From positions 1 through 46,084 of the forward strand of contig DWXS01000046.1 of assembly GCA_019119045.1 (NCBI GenBank): DNA of 46,084 bases. Direction: 5' to 3'. The notes under the pieces are model-generated. The model searched no databases. It was not told the DNA's origin and saw only the letters and a list, made by a program, of their open reading frames with translations. How positions within the stretch are numbered: position 1 is the stretch's first letter; the number at the start of each line of letters is the position of its first letter. Of this stretch, positions 24,015 through 32,644 are shown in pieces. A program made the translations under genes and the position numbers. This DNA is from Candidatus Mailhella merdavium (lineage in GTDB: Bacteria; Desulfobacterota; Desulfovibrionia; Desulfovibrionales; Desulfovibrionaceae).

Positions 24015-26456
24015 ATGAAAGAAAAAATTTCTTCGGCAAAGGCAAGAAACGTGTTCACCGTAACCGGGCAGGTACAGGGGGTAGGCTTCCGTCCTCATGT
24101 GTATCGGCTTGCGCTGGAATGCGGGCTTGCCGGATCGGTGCGCAATACCGATCGCGGCGTGAGCATCGACGTTCAGGGGAACAGTTCGGAACTGGACAGC
24201 TTTGCTCTGCGATTGCGTACCGAACTGCCGCCGCTGGCGCGTATTGTCTCGCTGGAACGCGAGTTTGTGCCCTTTGACGGGGAACGGAAAAATGTCTTTC
24301 TCATCGAGGAAAGCGCGCGCAGCGGAGGCGCAAAGGGAATTCTGGTCAGCCCGGATATCGCCATGTGCGACAAGTGTCTGTCGGACATGCTCAATCCGGA
24401 GGACAGACGTTACGGCTACGCCTTTACCAACTGTACGGACTGCGGCCCGCGATACAGCATAACCCGCTGTCTGCCCTACGACAGACCTTTCACCAGCATG
24501 GCCTGTTTTCCCTTGTGTCCGGATTGCCGGGCGGAGTATGAAAATCCGCTGGATCGGCGTTTTCATGCCCAACCAAATGCCTGCCCCGTCTGCGGCCCCC
24601 GGCTGTGGCTGGACTGGGGACGGACGGGAGAACAGGGGCGCGCGCTTTTCGGGGAGAATCCCCGGGGCAATGCCGCCGTCGGGGCCTTTCTGTGGGCGTT
24701 ACAGCAGGGATTTGTGGCTGCGGCAAAGGGCATAGGCGGCTTTCATCTGGTATGCGACGCCTTCAGTGAAAAAGCCGTGAAGAGTCTGCGCGAACGTAAG
24801 AACAGGCCGCACAAGGCTCTTGCGATCATGGCCGCCTCTCTGGAAGAGGTGGAAAAGCTGGCTCTTCTCGACGGCCCGTCCCGGGAGGCTCTCTGTTCTC
24901 CGGCCCGTCCCATAGTGGTCTGCCCCCGTCGTCCCGGCACGCTGCCGGACATTCTGGCTCCGGACGGAAACACCATCGGGATCATGCTGCCCTATGCCCC
25001 GCTGCATCATCTTTTTTTTCATCCGGAGCTGCTGCCGGGAGAGGCTCCGCACTTTCGCGCGCTGGTGATGACTTCCGGCAATGCCGGAGGCGAGCCTATC
25101 TGTCTCGGCAACAGAGAGGCGCGCGCCCGTCTGGGCGATATTGCGGATCTCTTTCTGTTCCATGATCGGGACATACTCGTGCGGGTGGATGATTCCGTAG
25201 CCATGGCCGGATCGGCTTCTTCAGGGGCAGTGGAAGCGGAGAAACGGGACGAGCCGACGCGCATTCTGCGCCGGGCGCGCGGGTATGTGCCTCTGCCGCA
25301 GCCCCTTGCCGGAACTGTACGCCTTTCCTCCGTGTTTGCCGCGGGCGGAGATCTCAAGCACACCTTCTGCATCACGCGCGGGACGGACGCCTTCGTCAGC
25401 CAGCACGGCGGGGATCTGCACCGTCCGGGCGCGGAAAACTTTTTTACGGAGAATCTGCGCCACCTGGAACGTCTGCTGGAATGTGAGCCTGTTGCCGTTG
25501 TCCGGGATATGCACCCGGATTATCTGTCCTCCCGCCTGGCCGGGGAATATGCCGCTTCCCGCAGTCTTCCTCTTTTCACCCTGCAGCATCATGCCGCTCA
25601 TGTGTTCGCCGTACTGGCGGAAACAGGACATGCGGAACCTGCGCTCGGGCTTGCGCTGGACGGTGCGGGCTACGGTCCGGAAGAGAACGGGGCTTCCAGC
25701 GTCTGGGGCGGGGAACTTCTGCTGGTCGATCCCTCCGAAGGAAGCTGGCGGCGTCTGGGAAGGCTGCGCCCCTTCCTGCTGCCCGGGGGCGATGCCGCCG
25801 CACGCGAACCCTGGCGCTGCGCCGCATCCCTGAGCTGGCATGTCGGCCTTGAAGAGGATGTTCTTCCGACGGGGAGTCCGGAACTGTCTTCCCGTCGCGC
25901 CATGCTCCGGGAAGTATGGGAACGGAAGCTGAACTGCCCCCTCACTTCCAGTTGCGGACGTCTGTTCGACGCTGCGGCCGCCCTCTGTGGTCTGTGCGAC
26001 TGTATGACCTACGAGGGGCAGGCTGCGCTGCGCCTTGAAGCCGCGCAGGATGCTTCCGAGTCCGGAATCTTTGCTCTGCCGCTGCGTCAGTCCCGGGGCT
26101 GGGACGGAAGAGCGGAAACAACGCTGCTGGAGCCGGACACCTGGGCGATGTTTGCGGAAATGGCGCAGGCTCTGCGCGGCGGCCTTGACGCGGGTCGGGC
26201 AAGCCGCCGCTTCCACCGCGGACTGGTGGCCGGACTTTGCACCTGGGCGCGCGCAGCTGCCGACGAATACGGAATCCGTACCGTGGCCCTGGGGGGCGGC
26301 GTGATGAACAACGCCACACTGGCCCGGGAATTGCCTGAAGCTCTTGCGGCCTGCGGGCTGACGCCGCTTCTGCCCCGTCTTTTCCCCGCAGGGGACGGGG
26401 GGCTTTCGCTGGGACAGGCGGCCTGGCTGGCCTGGAGAGGCGCGGAGGAGGGATAA
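24015..26456 (+). CDS. hypF: HypF carbamoyltransferase, [NiFe]-hydrogenase maturation
   Basis: 813 aa. HypF uses carbamoyl phosphate and ATP to carbamoylate HypE, the source of the cyanide ligands of [NiFe] hydrogenases. Domains in order: acylphosphatase (VQGVGFRP near 20-27), two zinc-finger units (CDKC near 118 with CTDC; CPDC and CPVC near 170-195), a YrdC-like nucleotide-binding domain (KGIGGFHLVCDA, about 237-248; MTSGNAGGEPI) and a Kae1-like domain (QHHAAH near 523-528; ALGGGVMNN near 758). All parts look intact and the length is typical. No other hyp genes are nearby, so the maturation set must be scattered. Confidence 0.97.
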   Translation: MKEKISSAKARNVFTVTGQVQGVGFRPHVYRLALECGLAGSVRNTDRGVSIDVQGNSSELDSFALRLRTELPPLARIVSLEREFVPFDGERKNVFLIEESARSGGAKGILVSPDIAMCDKCLSDMLNPEDRRYGYAFTNCTDCGPRYSITRCLPYDRPFTSMACFPLCPDCRAEYENPLDRRFHAQPNACPVCGPRLWLDWGRTGEQGRALFGENPRGNAAVGAFLWALQQGFVAAAKGIGGFHLVCDAFSEKAVKSLRERKNRPHKALAIMAASLEEVEKLALLDGPSREALCSPARPIVVCPRRPGTLPDILAPDGNTIGIMLPYAPLHHLFFHPELLPGEAPHFRALVMTSGNAGGEPICLGNREARARLGDIADLFLFHDRDILVRVDDSVAMAGSASSGAVEAEKRDEPTRILRRARGYVPLPQPLAGTVRLSSVFAAGGDLKHTFCITRGTDAFVSQHGGDLHRPGAENFFTENLRHLERLLECEPVAVVRDMHPDYLSSRLAGEYAASRSLPLFTLQHHAAHVFAVLAETGHAEPALGLALDGAGYGPEENGASSVWGGELLLVDPSEGSWRRLGRLRPFLLPGGDAAAREPWRCAASLSWHVGLEEDVLPTGSPELSSRRAMLREVWERKLNCPLTSSCGRLFDAAAALCGLCDCMTYEGQAALRLEAAQDASESGIFALPLRQSRGWDGRAETTLLEPDTWAMFAEMAQALRGGLDAGRASRRFHRGLVAGLCTWARAAADEYGIRTVALGGGVMNNATLARELPEALAACGLTPLLPRLFPAGDGGLSLGQAAWLAWRGAEEG

Positions 26457-27252
26457 GAACTCCGGGCATCCGCATTTTTCGCACGCCGCAGTCTCTTGCG
26501 TCGAAAGGCCATACTAGGGGCTGCTCTGTATTCCTTCCGGCACAGCCCGCTCCTGCCCCGGCATGAAAAACTTCAGTCTTCGCTGTCCGTTTGATTCCGA
26601 TATCGGGCATGGATATGGTATTCCATTTCGATGCCGTCATGAAGCGATCCTGTAATCAGACAGCCGTTCCGCATGAGTTTTTCCACTCTTTGGAACATGG
26701 GGGAATCGTCTTCGTCAATGGCAACCGAGGCGTTAACAACAATTTTTTTAACCCGTCCCTGCCCGAGTTCATTGGCCCCCACCTCACGTTCGCCCGAGGC
26801 CTGTACGTCGGGAAAGTTCACGTCGCGGGCGTTCAATGCGCCGATGAAAGCTGACATGGAGCAGAACAGGGCGGAACATCCCGGAAACTGCTTGGCTGTG
26901 CCGCCTCTTTGTTCTTCCTCAATCTTGGAGTTGTCTGTAACAATACGGGCAGGACGGCTCCGTCGCTTTCAAGAGTATGGACATCGCCTTGCCGGGTATA
27001 ATGCTCTTTCTTCTTTTATCAGGACGTGTTGCTCTTGAACCTATCGACCTTTCAGGACGCTACTATCTTCCTGCCGACAGCGTTCACTCCACCATCGATG
27101 CTTACATGTCGGCCCGGCCTGTGTGCCTGAGGGCGACAGGTACGGCCCTGCGGGTCGTCCGATGGATGCTACGCTGTATGTGCATTGTGGTTCCCTGAAG
27201 AGCCTGCCCTCGTTCGTGCTGCCGGACACAATGTTGCTCAACTGCCTCACGC
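26457..27252. other. Interval between hypF and sahR
   Basis: Nearly 800 bp with no intact gene. It contains a degenerate OsmC-like reading frame on the minus strand (26573-26968). The rest (26969-27252) shows no gene or strong structure; the sahR promoter starts at 27253. Confidence 0.5.
26573..26968 (-). pseudogene. OsmC-like protein, 5'-truncated or frameshifted
   Basis: The minus-strand frame encodes a peptide with FPGCSALFCSMSAFIGALNARDVNFPDV followed by GRVKKIVVNASVAIDED and RNGCLITGSLHDGIEMEYHI. This order of a first cysteine in the long helix and a second cysteine before a C-terminal S-L-x-x-G-x-E strand is the layout of OsmC/Ohr proteins, which reduce organic peroxides with a cysteine pair. 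The frame is interrupted by a TGA just upstream of 26968 and has no start codon before the first conserved helix; the ATG at 26857 would leave only 94 aa and lose the first cysteine. A neighbouring frame upstream reads GDVHTLESDGAVLPV, which may be the lost N-terminus. I infer a decaying gene, but an unusual start or sequencing error is possible. Confidence 0.5.
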
Positions 27253-27299
27253 TTGACGGACGGGGCAGAGACTGTTATCCGTATCAATCAATCTTGATA
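27253..27299 (+). promoter_or_regulatory. Promoter and operator of sahR-ahcY
   Basis: TTGACG (27253-27258) and TATCCG (27276-27281) are 17 bp apart. Immediately after the -10 box is a perfect inverted repeat, TATCAA-N6-TTGATA (27282-27299), covering the predicted start. ArsR-family repressors bind this kind of palindrome, so autoregulation by the adjacent gene is likely. Confidence 0.75.
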
Positions 27300-27321
27300 T
27301 GGATGCATGACAGGTGATATT

Positions 27322-28266
27322 ATGTCCGCCGCTCTCCGCTATCTGAAAGCTCTTTCCGATGAAACGCGCCTGCGTCTGGCGCTGGTGCTTCAGCGTTATG
27401 AGCTTTCCGTCAACGAGCTGGTCACGCTGCTGTCCATGGGACAGTCGCGGGTGTCGCGGCATTTGAAGATTCTGGCTGAAGCCGGACTCATCCACGCCCG
27501 GCGCGATGGGTTGTGGGTTTTTTATTCCGCCATGGAAGGCGGGCCGGGGCGGCGTTTTCTGGACAGCGTGCTGCCCTTTGTGCTGGAAGATTCCTCGAGC
27601 AGGGCGGATCTGGATATGGCGGCCCGCATCATAGAGGAAAGGGCGAGCCGGACAAGGCAGTTCTTCAACTCCATTGCCGAAGACTGGGACGAACTCAACC
27701 GCGAGGTTCTCGGGGATTTTCGTCTGCCTGAAGCCGTTGCGGATCTCATCGGCGGGCACAGGACGGAGCATGCCAGAGCCTGCGATGTCTGCGTGGATCT
27801 GGGCTGCGGTACGGGGGAAGTGCTGGAGCTTCTGCGGCATAAATGTCGGGAAGTCATCGGTGTGGACGGTTCGCCGCGTATGCTCGAGCTTGCCCGCCGC
27901 CGCTTCGGCGAAGATTCTGCCGGCGTTTCCCTGCGCATCGGGGAGCTTGATCACCTTCCTCTGCGCGACGGAGAGGCTGACGTGGCCTGTATCAACCTTG
28001 TGCTGCATCATCTTTCCCGCCCGGAGGACGCTCTGCGGGAAATTGCCCGGGTCGTGCGTCCGGACGGGCTGCTGTTGATTTCCGATTTTGATCGTCATCA
28101 GCAGGAAAACATGCGCGCCGTCTACGGCGACAGATGGCTGGGCTTTACCCGCGAAGATCTGGAAGCCATGCTGCGCGGCGCGGGCTTTGAAAGCGTGGAA
28201 TACCGGCGCGAAGAGGTCAAGATGGGGCTGGCCCTGCATCTGCTTCTCGCGCGGCATACCTCCTGA
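27322..28266 (+). CDS. sahR: SahR-like ArsR regulator fused to a SAM-dependent methyltransferase
   Basis: 314 aa from ATG 27322, chosen because AGGTGA stands just before it; an in-frame ATG at 27307 has none. Residues 1-95 form an ArsR-type winged helix (ALSDETRLRLALVLQRYELSVNELVTLLSMGQSRVSRHLKIL) without the cysteine metal-binding motif of arsenic sensors. Residues about 130-314 are a class I methyltransferase with DLGCGTGEVLELL (near 158) and INLVLHHLSRPEDALREIARVVRPDG. In Desulfovibrio a protein of this build next to ahcY is SahR, a regulator of the SAM/homocysteine cycle responding to S-adenosylhomocysteine. The position 187 bp before ahcY and the palindrome at its promoter agree with that. 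Confidence 0.82.
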   Translation: MSAALRYLKALSDETRLRLALVLQRYELSVNELVTLLSMGQSRVSRHLKILAEAGLIHARRDGLWVFYSAMEGGPGRRFLDSVLPFVLEDSSSRADLDMAARIIEERASRTRQFFNSIAEDWDELNREVLGDFRLPEAVADLIGGHRTEHARACDVCVDLGCGTGEVLELLRHKCREVIGVDGSPRMLELARRRFGEDSAGVSLRIGELDHLPLRDGEADVACINLVLHHLSRPEDALREIARVVRPDGLLLISDFDRHQQENMRAVYGDRWLGFTREDLEAMLRGAGFESVEYRREEVKMGLALHLLLARHTS

Positions 28267-28378
28267 ATGCTCCCTGTGGATTCATGCTATGGAAGACACT
28301 CGGGTAAAACAGCGCAAAACTTCGCCGTGTTGTCGGGGATTCGGCTCCGGCCTGCGGCAAAGACATTTGAAACACGGT

Positions 28379-28397
28379 TCTGAACATGGGGTTCAGA
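28379..28397 (+). promoter_or_regulatory. Perfect hairpin in the sahR-ahcY spacer
   Basis: TCTGAAC (28379-28385) and GTTCAGA (28391-28397) flank a 5-nt loop. It is not followed by a T run and lies 56 bp before ahcY. It could be an RNA processing site or an operator. It does not resemble the SAH riboswitch. Confidence 0.4.
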
Positions 28398-28453
28398 CTG
28401 TCGAAACATTTGTGTCACCTGCGTAAAACGTCGTTCTCATGAACGGAGGCATC

Positions 28454-29878
28454 ATGTCTGCCAAAGATCTCGATCTCTCTCTGCCCTATAAGGTTGCCGA
28501 TATTTCGCTGGCCGACTTCGGAAAGAAGGAAATGCAGCTTTCCGAACGGGAAATGCCGGGTCTGATGGAACTCATCCGCCGTTATGCGGACAAGAAGCCC
28601 CTCAAGGGCTTCAAGATCACCGGTTCGCTGCACATGACCATCCAGACCGCCATGCTTATCCGCACCCTGTATGAACTGGGAGCAGATATCCGCTGGGCTT
28701 CATGCAACATTTTCTCTACGCAGGATCATGCTGCGGCCGCCATTGCCGAACTCGGCTACGCCAAAGTTTTCGCATGGAAGGGGGAATCCCTGGAAGATTA
28801 CTGGTGGTGTACGGAAATGGCGCTCACCTGGCCCGACGGCTCCGGCCCGGATCTTATCGTGGACGACGGAGGCGACGCCACGCTGCTCATCCATAAGGGC
28901 GTGGACGTGGAGAAAAATCCCGATCTGCTGAAGCAGACCCCGGAAAACAAGGAACTGGCGATCATCATGGATCGGCTGGCTCTTTCCTACAAGAACAATC
29001 CTTCCCGCTGGCAGGCAGTGGCCGCAAAGGTACGCGGCGTTTCCGAAGAAACCACCACGGGCGTGCATCGTCTTTATCAGATGGAAAAGGAAGGCAAGCT
29101 GCTCTTCCCGGCCATCAACGTCAACGACTCCGTGACCAAGTCCAAGTTCGACAACCTGTACGGCTGCCGCGAATCTCTGGCGGACGGCATCAAGCGCGCA
29201 ACGGATATCATGGTGGCGGGCAAGGTTGTCGTGGTGTGCGGATATGGCGACGTGGGCAAGGGCTGCGCCCAGTCCATGCGCGGTTTCGGCGCGCGTGTGC
29301 TGGTCACCGAAATCGATCCCATATGCGCTCTTCAGGCTGCCATGGAAGGGTATGAAGTCACCACTGTGGAAGACGCCCTTCCCATTGCGGACATTTTCGT
29401 CACTGCAACGGGCAACTATCATGTGATCACCGGCGAACACATGCTGGGCATGAAGGATGAGGCCATTGTCTGCAATATCGGTCACTTCGATAATGAAATC
29501 GATATGGCCTGGCTGGAATCCACCCCCGGCTGCACGCGCATGGAAATCAAGCCGCAGGTGGACAAGTGGACGCTGCCCAGCGGGCGTTCCATTCTGGTGC
29601 TTGCCGAAGGCCGTCTGGTGAACTTGGGCTGCGCTACCGGGCATCCCAGCTTCGTCATGTCCAACTCCTTCACCAATCAGGTGCTGGCCCAGATGGAACT
29701 TTCTCATGCCAAGCTGGAAACCCGCGTGTATACGCTGCCCAAGAAGCTGGATGAAGAAGTGGCGCGTCTGCATCTGGGGCGTCTCGGCGTCAAGCTGACC
29801 CGTCTGACCCAGCAGCAGGCTGATTATATCGGCGTCTCTGTGGACGGGCCGTACAAGACTGAACTGTATCGCTACTGA
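28454..29878 (+). CDS. ahcY: S-adenosylhomocysteinase
   Basis: 474 aa from ATG 28454, which has GGAGG four bases upstream; the frame is open five codons further. The enzyme reversibly splits S-adenosylhomocysteine into adenosine and homocysteine and so removes the inhibitor of SAM-dependent methyltransferases. Visible features: substrate region [16 protein letters not shown] and [17 protein letters not shown]-binding [21 protein letters not shown] (262 onward), and the C-terminal [24 protein letters not shown] that donates Lys and Tyr to the neighbouring subunit's NAD site. Length matches the longer proteobacterial form. It probably shares a message with sahR; no own promoter is seen. Confidence 0.98.
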   Translation: MSAKDLDLSLPYKVADISLADFGKKEMQLSEREMPGLMELIRRYADKKPLKGFKITGSLHMTIQTAMLIRTLYELGADIRWASCNIFSTQDHAAAAIAELGYAKVFAWKGESLEDYWWCTEMALTWPDGSGPDLIVDDGGDATLLIHKGVDVEKNPDLLKQTPENKELAIIMDRLALSYKNNPSRWQAVAAKVRGVSEETTTGVHRLYQMEKEGKLLFPAINVNDSVTKSKFDNLYGCRESLADGIKRATDIMVAGKVVVVCGYGDVGKGCAQSMRGFGARVLVTEIDPICALQAAMEGYEVTTVEDALPIADIFVTATGNYHVITGEHMLGMKDEAIVCNIGHFDNEIDMAWLESTPGCTRMEIKPQVDKWTLPSGRSILVLAEGRLVNLGCATGHPSFVMSNSFTNQVLAQMELSHAKLETRVYTLPKKLDEEVARLHLGRLGVKLTRLTQQQADYIGVSVDGPYKTELYRY

Positions 29879-30301
29879 TTGCTTCTGCTGTAATTGTTCT
29901 TTTTCGGGGGCGTCCTCTCGCGGGGCGTCCCCGAAACGTTTATGGGGGCCGGAGAGGGCGGATACCGACGCTGTTCCTTTATGGAAGCGAATTTTTAGGG
30001 CAGGGACGGCCGTTTTTTTTCCGATGTCCAATTGACCTTTGTTCCGGTCTTTTCGGGAGAGAGACGGTTCTGCTCTGGAATGCAGACCTGCAACCGGGTC
30101 TCCTGCCATCGGGAAAGAAAGCGGCGTTGGAAGCCGGACGCGATATCCTGAACGAACGACGGAAGGAGAGATGTGCGTCTGTACGGAGAAAGAAGGGGAC
30201 AGGCGCAGCTTTCCGCCCGAAGTCCTGCCGTCGTCTGCGGGAATGGCGGGAACAGACGCGGGGAAACCTGTCTTGTTACCGACGAAGCGTCAAACGGAGC
30301 A
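29879..30301. other. Gene-free interval between convergent ahcY and Na/Pi transporter genes
   Basis: About 420 bp. A stem TTTCGGGG/CCCCGAAA (29902-29909, 29929-29936) lies 23 bp after ahcY and may end its transcript, although no T run follows. No other structure or gene is supported; the short plus-strand frames are Arg-rich and lack start signals. Confidence 0.5.
29902..29936 (+). terminator. Weak terminator-like stem after ahcY
   Basis: An 8-bp perfect outer stem with an imperfect GC-rich inner part. The sequence after the stem is CGTTTATG rather than a run of T, so termination would be weak or rho-assisted. Confidence 0.35.
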
Positions 30302-31897
30302 TCAATCTTCCAGCGCGTTTACATGCACAATTTTTTTTGCCCGGTAGGACATTTGTTCGATGGTGCCCAGCACGTCCACAAAGCGCATACCTGTTTCGGG
30401 ATCGCAGGTGTTCTTGCGGATGCGGTGGATGTGCAGTGTGCGGAATTCAGCTTCCATATCGCGAACCCTCTGCACAAGAGCGTCGAGTTCCTCCGTATTC
30501 TCAAGAGGGTGAGAAAAGCTGTCCACAGCCGTTTCCACGGCCTGGCGACATTCCGTATACATGATGCGCAGCCCCTGAAGCGCGTCGGAGGAAAAGTCCC
30601 GATTTTTTGATTTACGATATTCGTAGAGCTGGAGCAGCCTTTTGCCGTTGTCGGCAATGCGCTCGAGATCGCCCGCACTGCTGACCAGACTGTGCAGATA
30701 GGCTGCCGCCTCATCCGAAATACCCGCCCGGAAAAGACGTTCGGCATAATCGGCAATGGCGCTCTGAAGGTCGTCCACCAGATTTTCCTGATTCAGAATT
30801 TCTTTGGTGCGTTCCGTGTTGTCATTGAAAAAGACATCTTCCACCGCGTCCATCAGGCGTACGGTTTCCTCACCCAGGTGAATGCATTCATTTTTGACGG
30901 ATTCCACGGCGATTCCCGGAGTCACGGCGATCAGTTTGGGATCAAGGAACTGCACACAGGGTGCTTCCTCCGTTTCCCGCAGGGGGATGAGACGCCCTAT
31001 CAGGCGGGCGAAGGGGCTGACAAAGGGCAGGAACAGAATGGTATTGCAGACATTAAAGAGCGTATGCGCATTGGCTATCTGATGCCCGATATTCTGGGAT
31101 GTTGAGGCTATGAAGCCGATATACAGGGGCATGAGCGGCAGAAAGATGGATACGCCTATGACGTTGAACAGCACATGTGCGGCACAGGCCTGTTTTGCGG
31201 CGCGGCTTGTCCCGATGGAGGCAAGAACGGCCGTGATGGTCGTGCCGATATTGTCGCCCAGCACAATGGGGATGGCCGCTTCCAGAGGAAGAAGACCCTG
31301 TACGCCGAGAGCGATGGTCAGGCCGACTGTGGCGGAACTGGACTGTACCAGCAGAGTGAGGAACATGCCGGCCGCCAGCCCCAGCAGGGGATTGTGGCTG
31401 AACATGAGGAATATGTCCTGCCTGTCCCGCAGAAAGCCCATGGCTCCTTCCATGGTCTGCATACCGATGAACAGCAGACCGAAGCCGAGCAGGCCGTTTC
31501 CCACATGGGTCAGGCGGCGTTCCTTGTTGAGAAAACTGAGCAGAACGCCGAGAAGTACGAAAAGATAGGCAAAATCCTTGATTTTTATGGCAAGAAGCTG
31601 CCCCGTTACCGTGGTTCCGATATTGGCGCCCATGATGACGCCGATGGCCTGCTTCAGGGTCATGAGTCCGGCGTCCACAAAGCTCACGGTCATGACGGTG
31701 GTTGCGCTGCTGCTCTGGATGATCATGGTCACGCCCGCACCGATCAGAACGCCCAGAAAAGGGGTGCGGGTGAGCATGCCGATAATCTGACGCATCCTGT
31801 CGCCTGCCAGCAGCTGGAGCGATTCGCTGATGAGTCGTATAGCGAAGAGGAAGAGGCCGACTCCTCCCAGGAGCTGAACAATATTGGCTGGCGTCAT
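30302..31897 (-). CDS. Na/Pi cotransporter family protein with PhoU-like C-terminus
   Basis: 531 aa. The membrane half (about 1-310) contains two inverted repeats with the family signature QSSSATTVM and QSSSATVGL, each followed by a GANIGTT or GDNIGTT motif, as in NptA/YjbB-type sodium-phosphate transporters. The cytoplasmic C-terminal half (about 340-531) is helical and PhoU-like (GEETVRLMDAVEDVFF; LHSLVSSAGDLERIADNGKRLLQL). YjbB-type proteins export phosphate; direction is not readable. GAGG lies five bases before ATG. It has its own promoter with an inverted repeat over the -10 box. Confidence 0.93.
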   Translation of the reverse strand: MTPANIVQLLGGVGLFLFAIRLISESLQLLAGDRMRQIIGMLTRTPFLGVLIGAGVTMIIQSSSATTVMTVSFVDAGLMTLKQAIGVIMGANIGTTVTGQLLAIKIKDFAYLFVLLGVLLSFLNKERRLTHVGNGLLGFGLLFIGMQTMEGAMGFLRDRQDIFLMFSHNPLLGLAAGMFLTLLVQSSSATVGLTIALGVQGLLPLEAAIPIVLGDNIGTTITAVLASIGTSRAAKQACAAHVLFNVIGVSIFLPLMPLYIGFIASTSQNIGHQIANAHTLFNVCNTILFLPFVSPFARLIGRLIPLRETEEAPCVQFLDPKLIAVTPGIAVESVKNECIHLGEETVRLMDAVEDVFFNDNTERTKEILNQENLVDDLQSAIADYAERLFRAGISDEAAAYLHSLVSSAGDLERIADNGKRLLQLYEYRKSKNRDFSSDALQGLRIMYTECRQAVETAVDSFSHPLENTEELDALVQRVRDMEAEFRTLHIHRIRKNTCDPETGMRFVDVLGTIEQMSYRAKKIVHVNALED

Positions 31898-31960
31898 GAA
31901 AACCTCGGGGTGGTTGCGGTGACTGTGACGAATCGACTCCCGCCGCTTGACAGACCGGGC

Positions 31961-31995
31961 CGCCTGAATGTGGCAAAATCAGGCGAAATTGGCAA
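31961..31995 (-). promoter_or_regulatory. Promoter and candidate operator of the Na/Pi transporter gene
   Basis: On the minus strand TTGCCA (31990-31995) and CACATT (31967-31972) are 17 bp apart. The perfect inverted repeat CGCCTGA-N11-TCAGGCG (31961-31985) overlaps the -10 box and spacer, as expected for a repressor site. It does not look like a Pho box. Confidence 0.5.
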
Positions 31996-32589
31996 GAAAA
32001 GTGATAAAGAGATCTTCTTTTATTCGGGGGATGGACATGTTGAAGTTTTTTCACTGGCTGGAATTTCAGGATATTTTTGTTTTTTATATGCGTTGTGTCC
32101 TGAGAGCGTAAATGAGGTTTTTGCTGTAATGAAAGATCATGTCGTATGAGCGTACCAATGTTGAGTATGCCGGGCGACATGTTCCCGTCGATATTGCTTC
32201 ATCTGTATGGATTATTGAGGAAAATATACGGCCGGAGCTTCCGGCCCATGTACATTCGTATTCTGAGGGCAGAAATCTCATGCGGCAGGCATATGCCTTG
32301 CCCATGGGGAGATGCTTGTCGTGTATGAATCGGGAAAATCACAAGGGGGAGAGAATCACCCGGAATTCAGCCTCGTAACATTTATACCGTGCGGACTGGG
32401 GCGAAATAGCTGTGCGACATCAGAGGATGCCGCACGGGAATAATATGTCGTGGCTGTATATGAAAAGACCTCCGGCACGGGAATATCCGAGGTCTGTGTC
32501 CGACTGTCGGAGGGGCGGAAGATATTTCGTGCCGGCTTCGTCATATTCCGGCTTGCGCTGGAGAGACTCATGGGGAGCAGGCAATGAAA
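31996..32589. other. Gene-free interval between the transporter promoter and the chemoreceptor
   Basis: About 590 bp, with an A/T-rich section around 32030-32110 and 32200-32260 that contrasts with the surrounding GC-rich DNA. Small frames on both strands (about 32084-32378) have no recognisable content or start signals. Nothing else is seen. Confidence 0.5.
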
Positions 32590-32624
32590 GAGGCGCCTCG
32601 TCGGGAAATCCGGCGGAGCGCCTC
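32590..32624 (-). terminator. Terminator of the second chemoreceptor gene
   Basis: GAGGCGC/GCGCCTC arms (32590-32596, 32618-32624) with additional pairing inside (TCG/CGG region) form a long stem 20 bp after the stop codon. On the minus strand it is followed by TTTCATT. Confidence 0.65.
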
Positions 32625-32644
32625 GATATAAGCTTAGCGGTAAT

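Noticed and set aside
23733..24572. 279-codon minus-strand frame upstream of the acyl-CoA synthetase
   Set aside because: It is antisense to the start of hypF and covers the promoter and terminator region; no motif is visible.
28267..28453. SAH riboswitch before ahcY
   Set aside because: The expected conserved core and pseudoknot bases are not present; only one simple hairpin is seen, and control by SahR is a better explanation.
32084..32378. Small ORFs in the A/T-rich gap near the second chemoreceptor
   Set aside because: They overlap on opposite strands, have no start signals and no recognisable motif.
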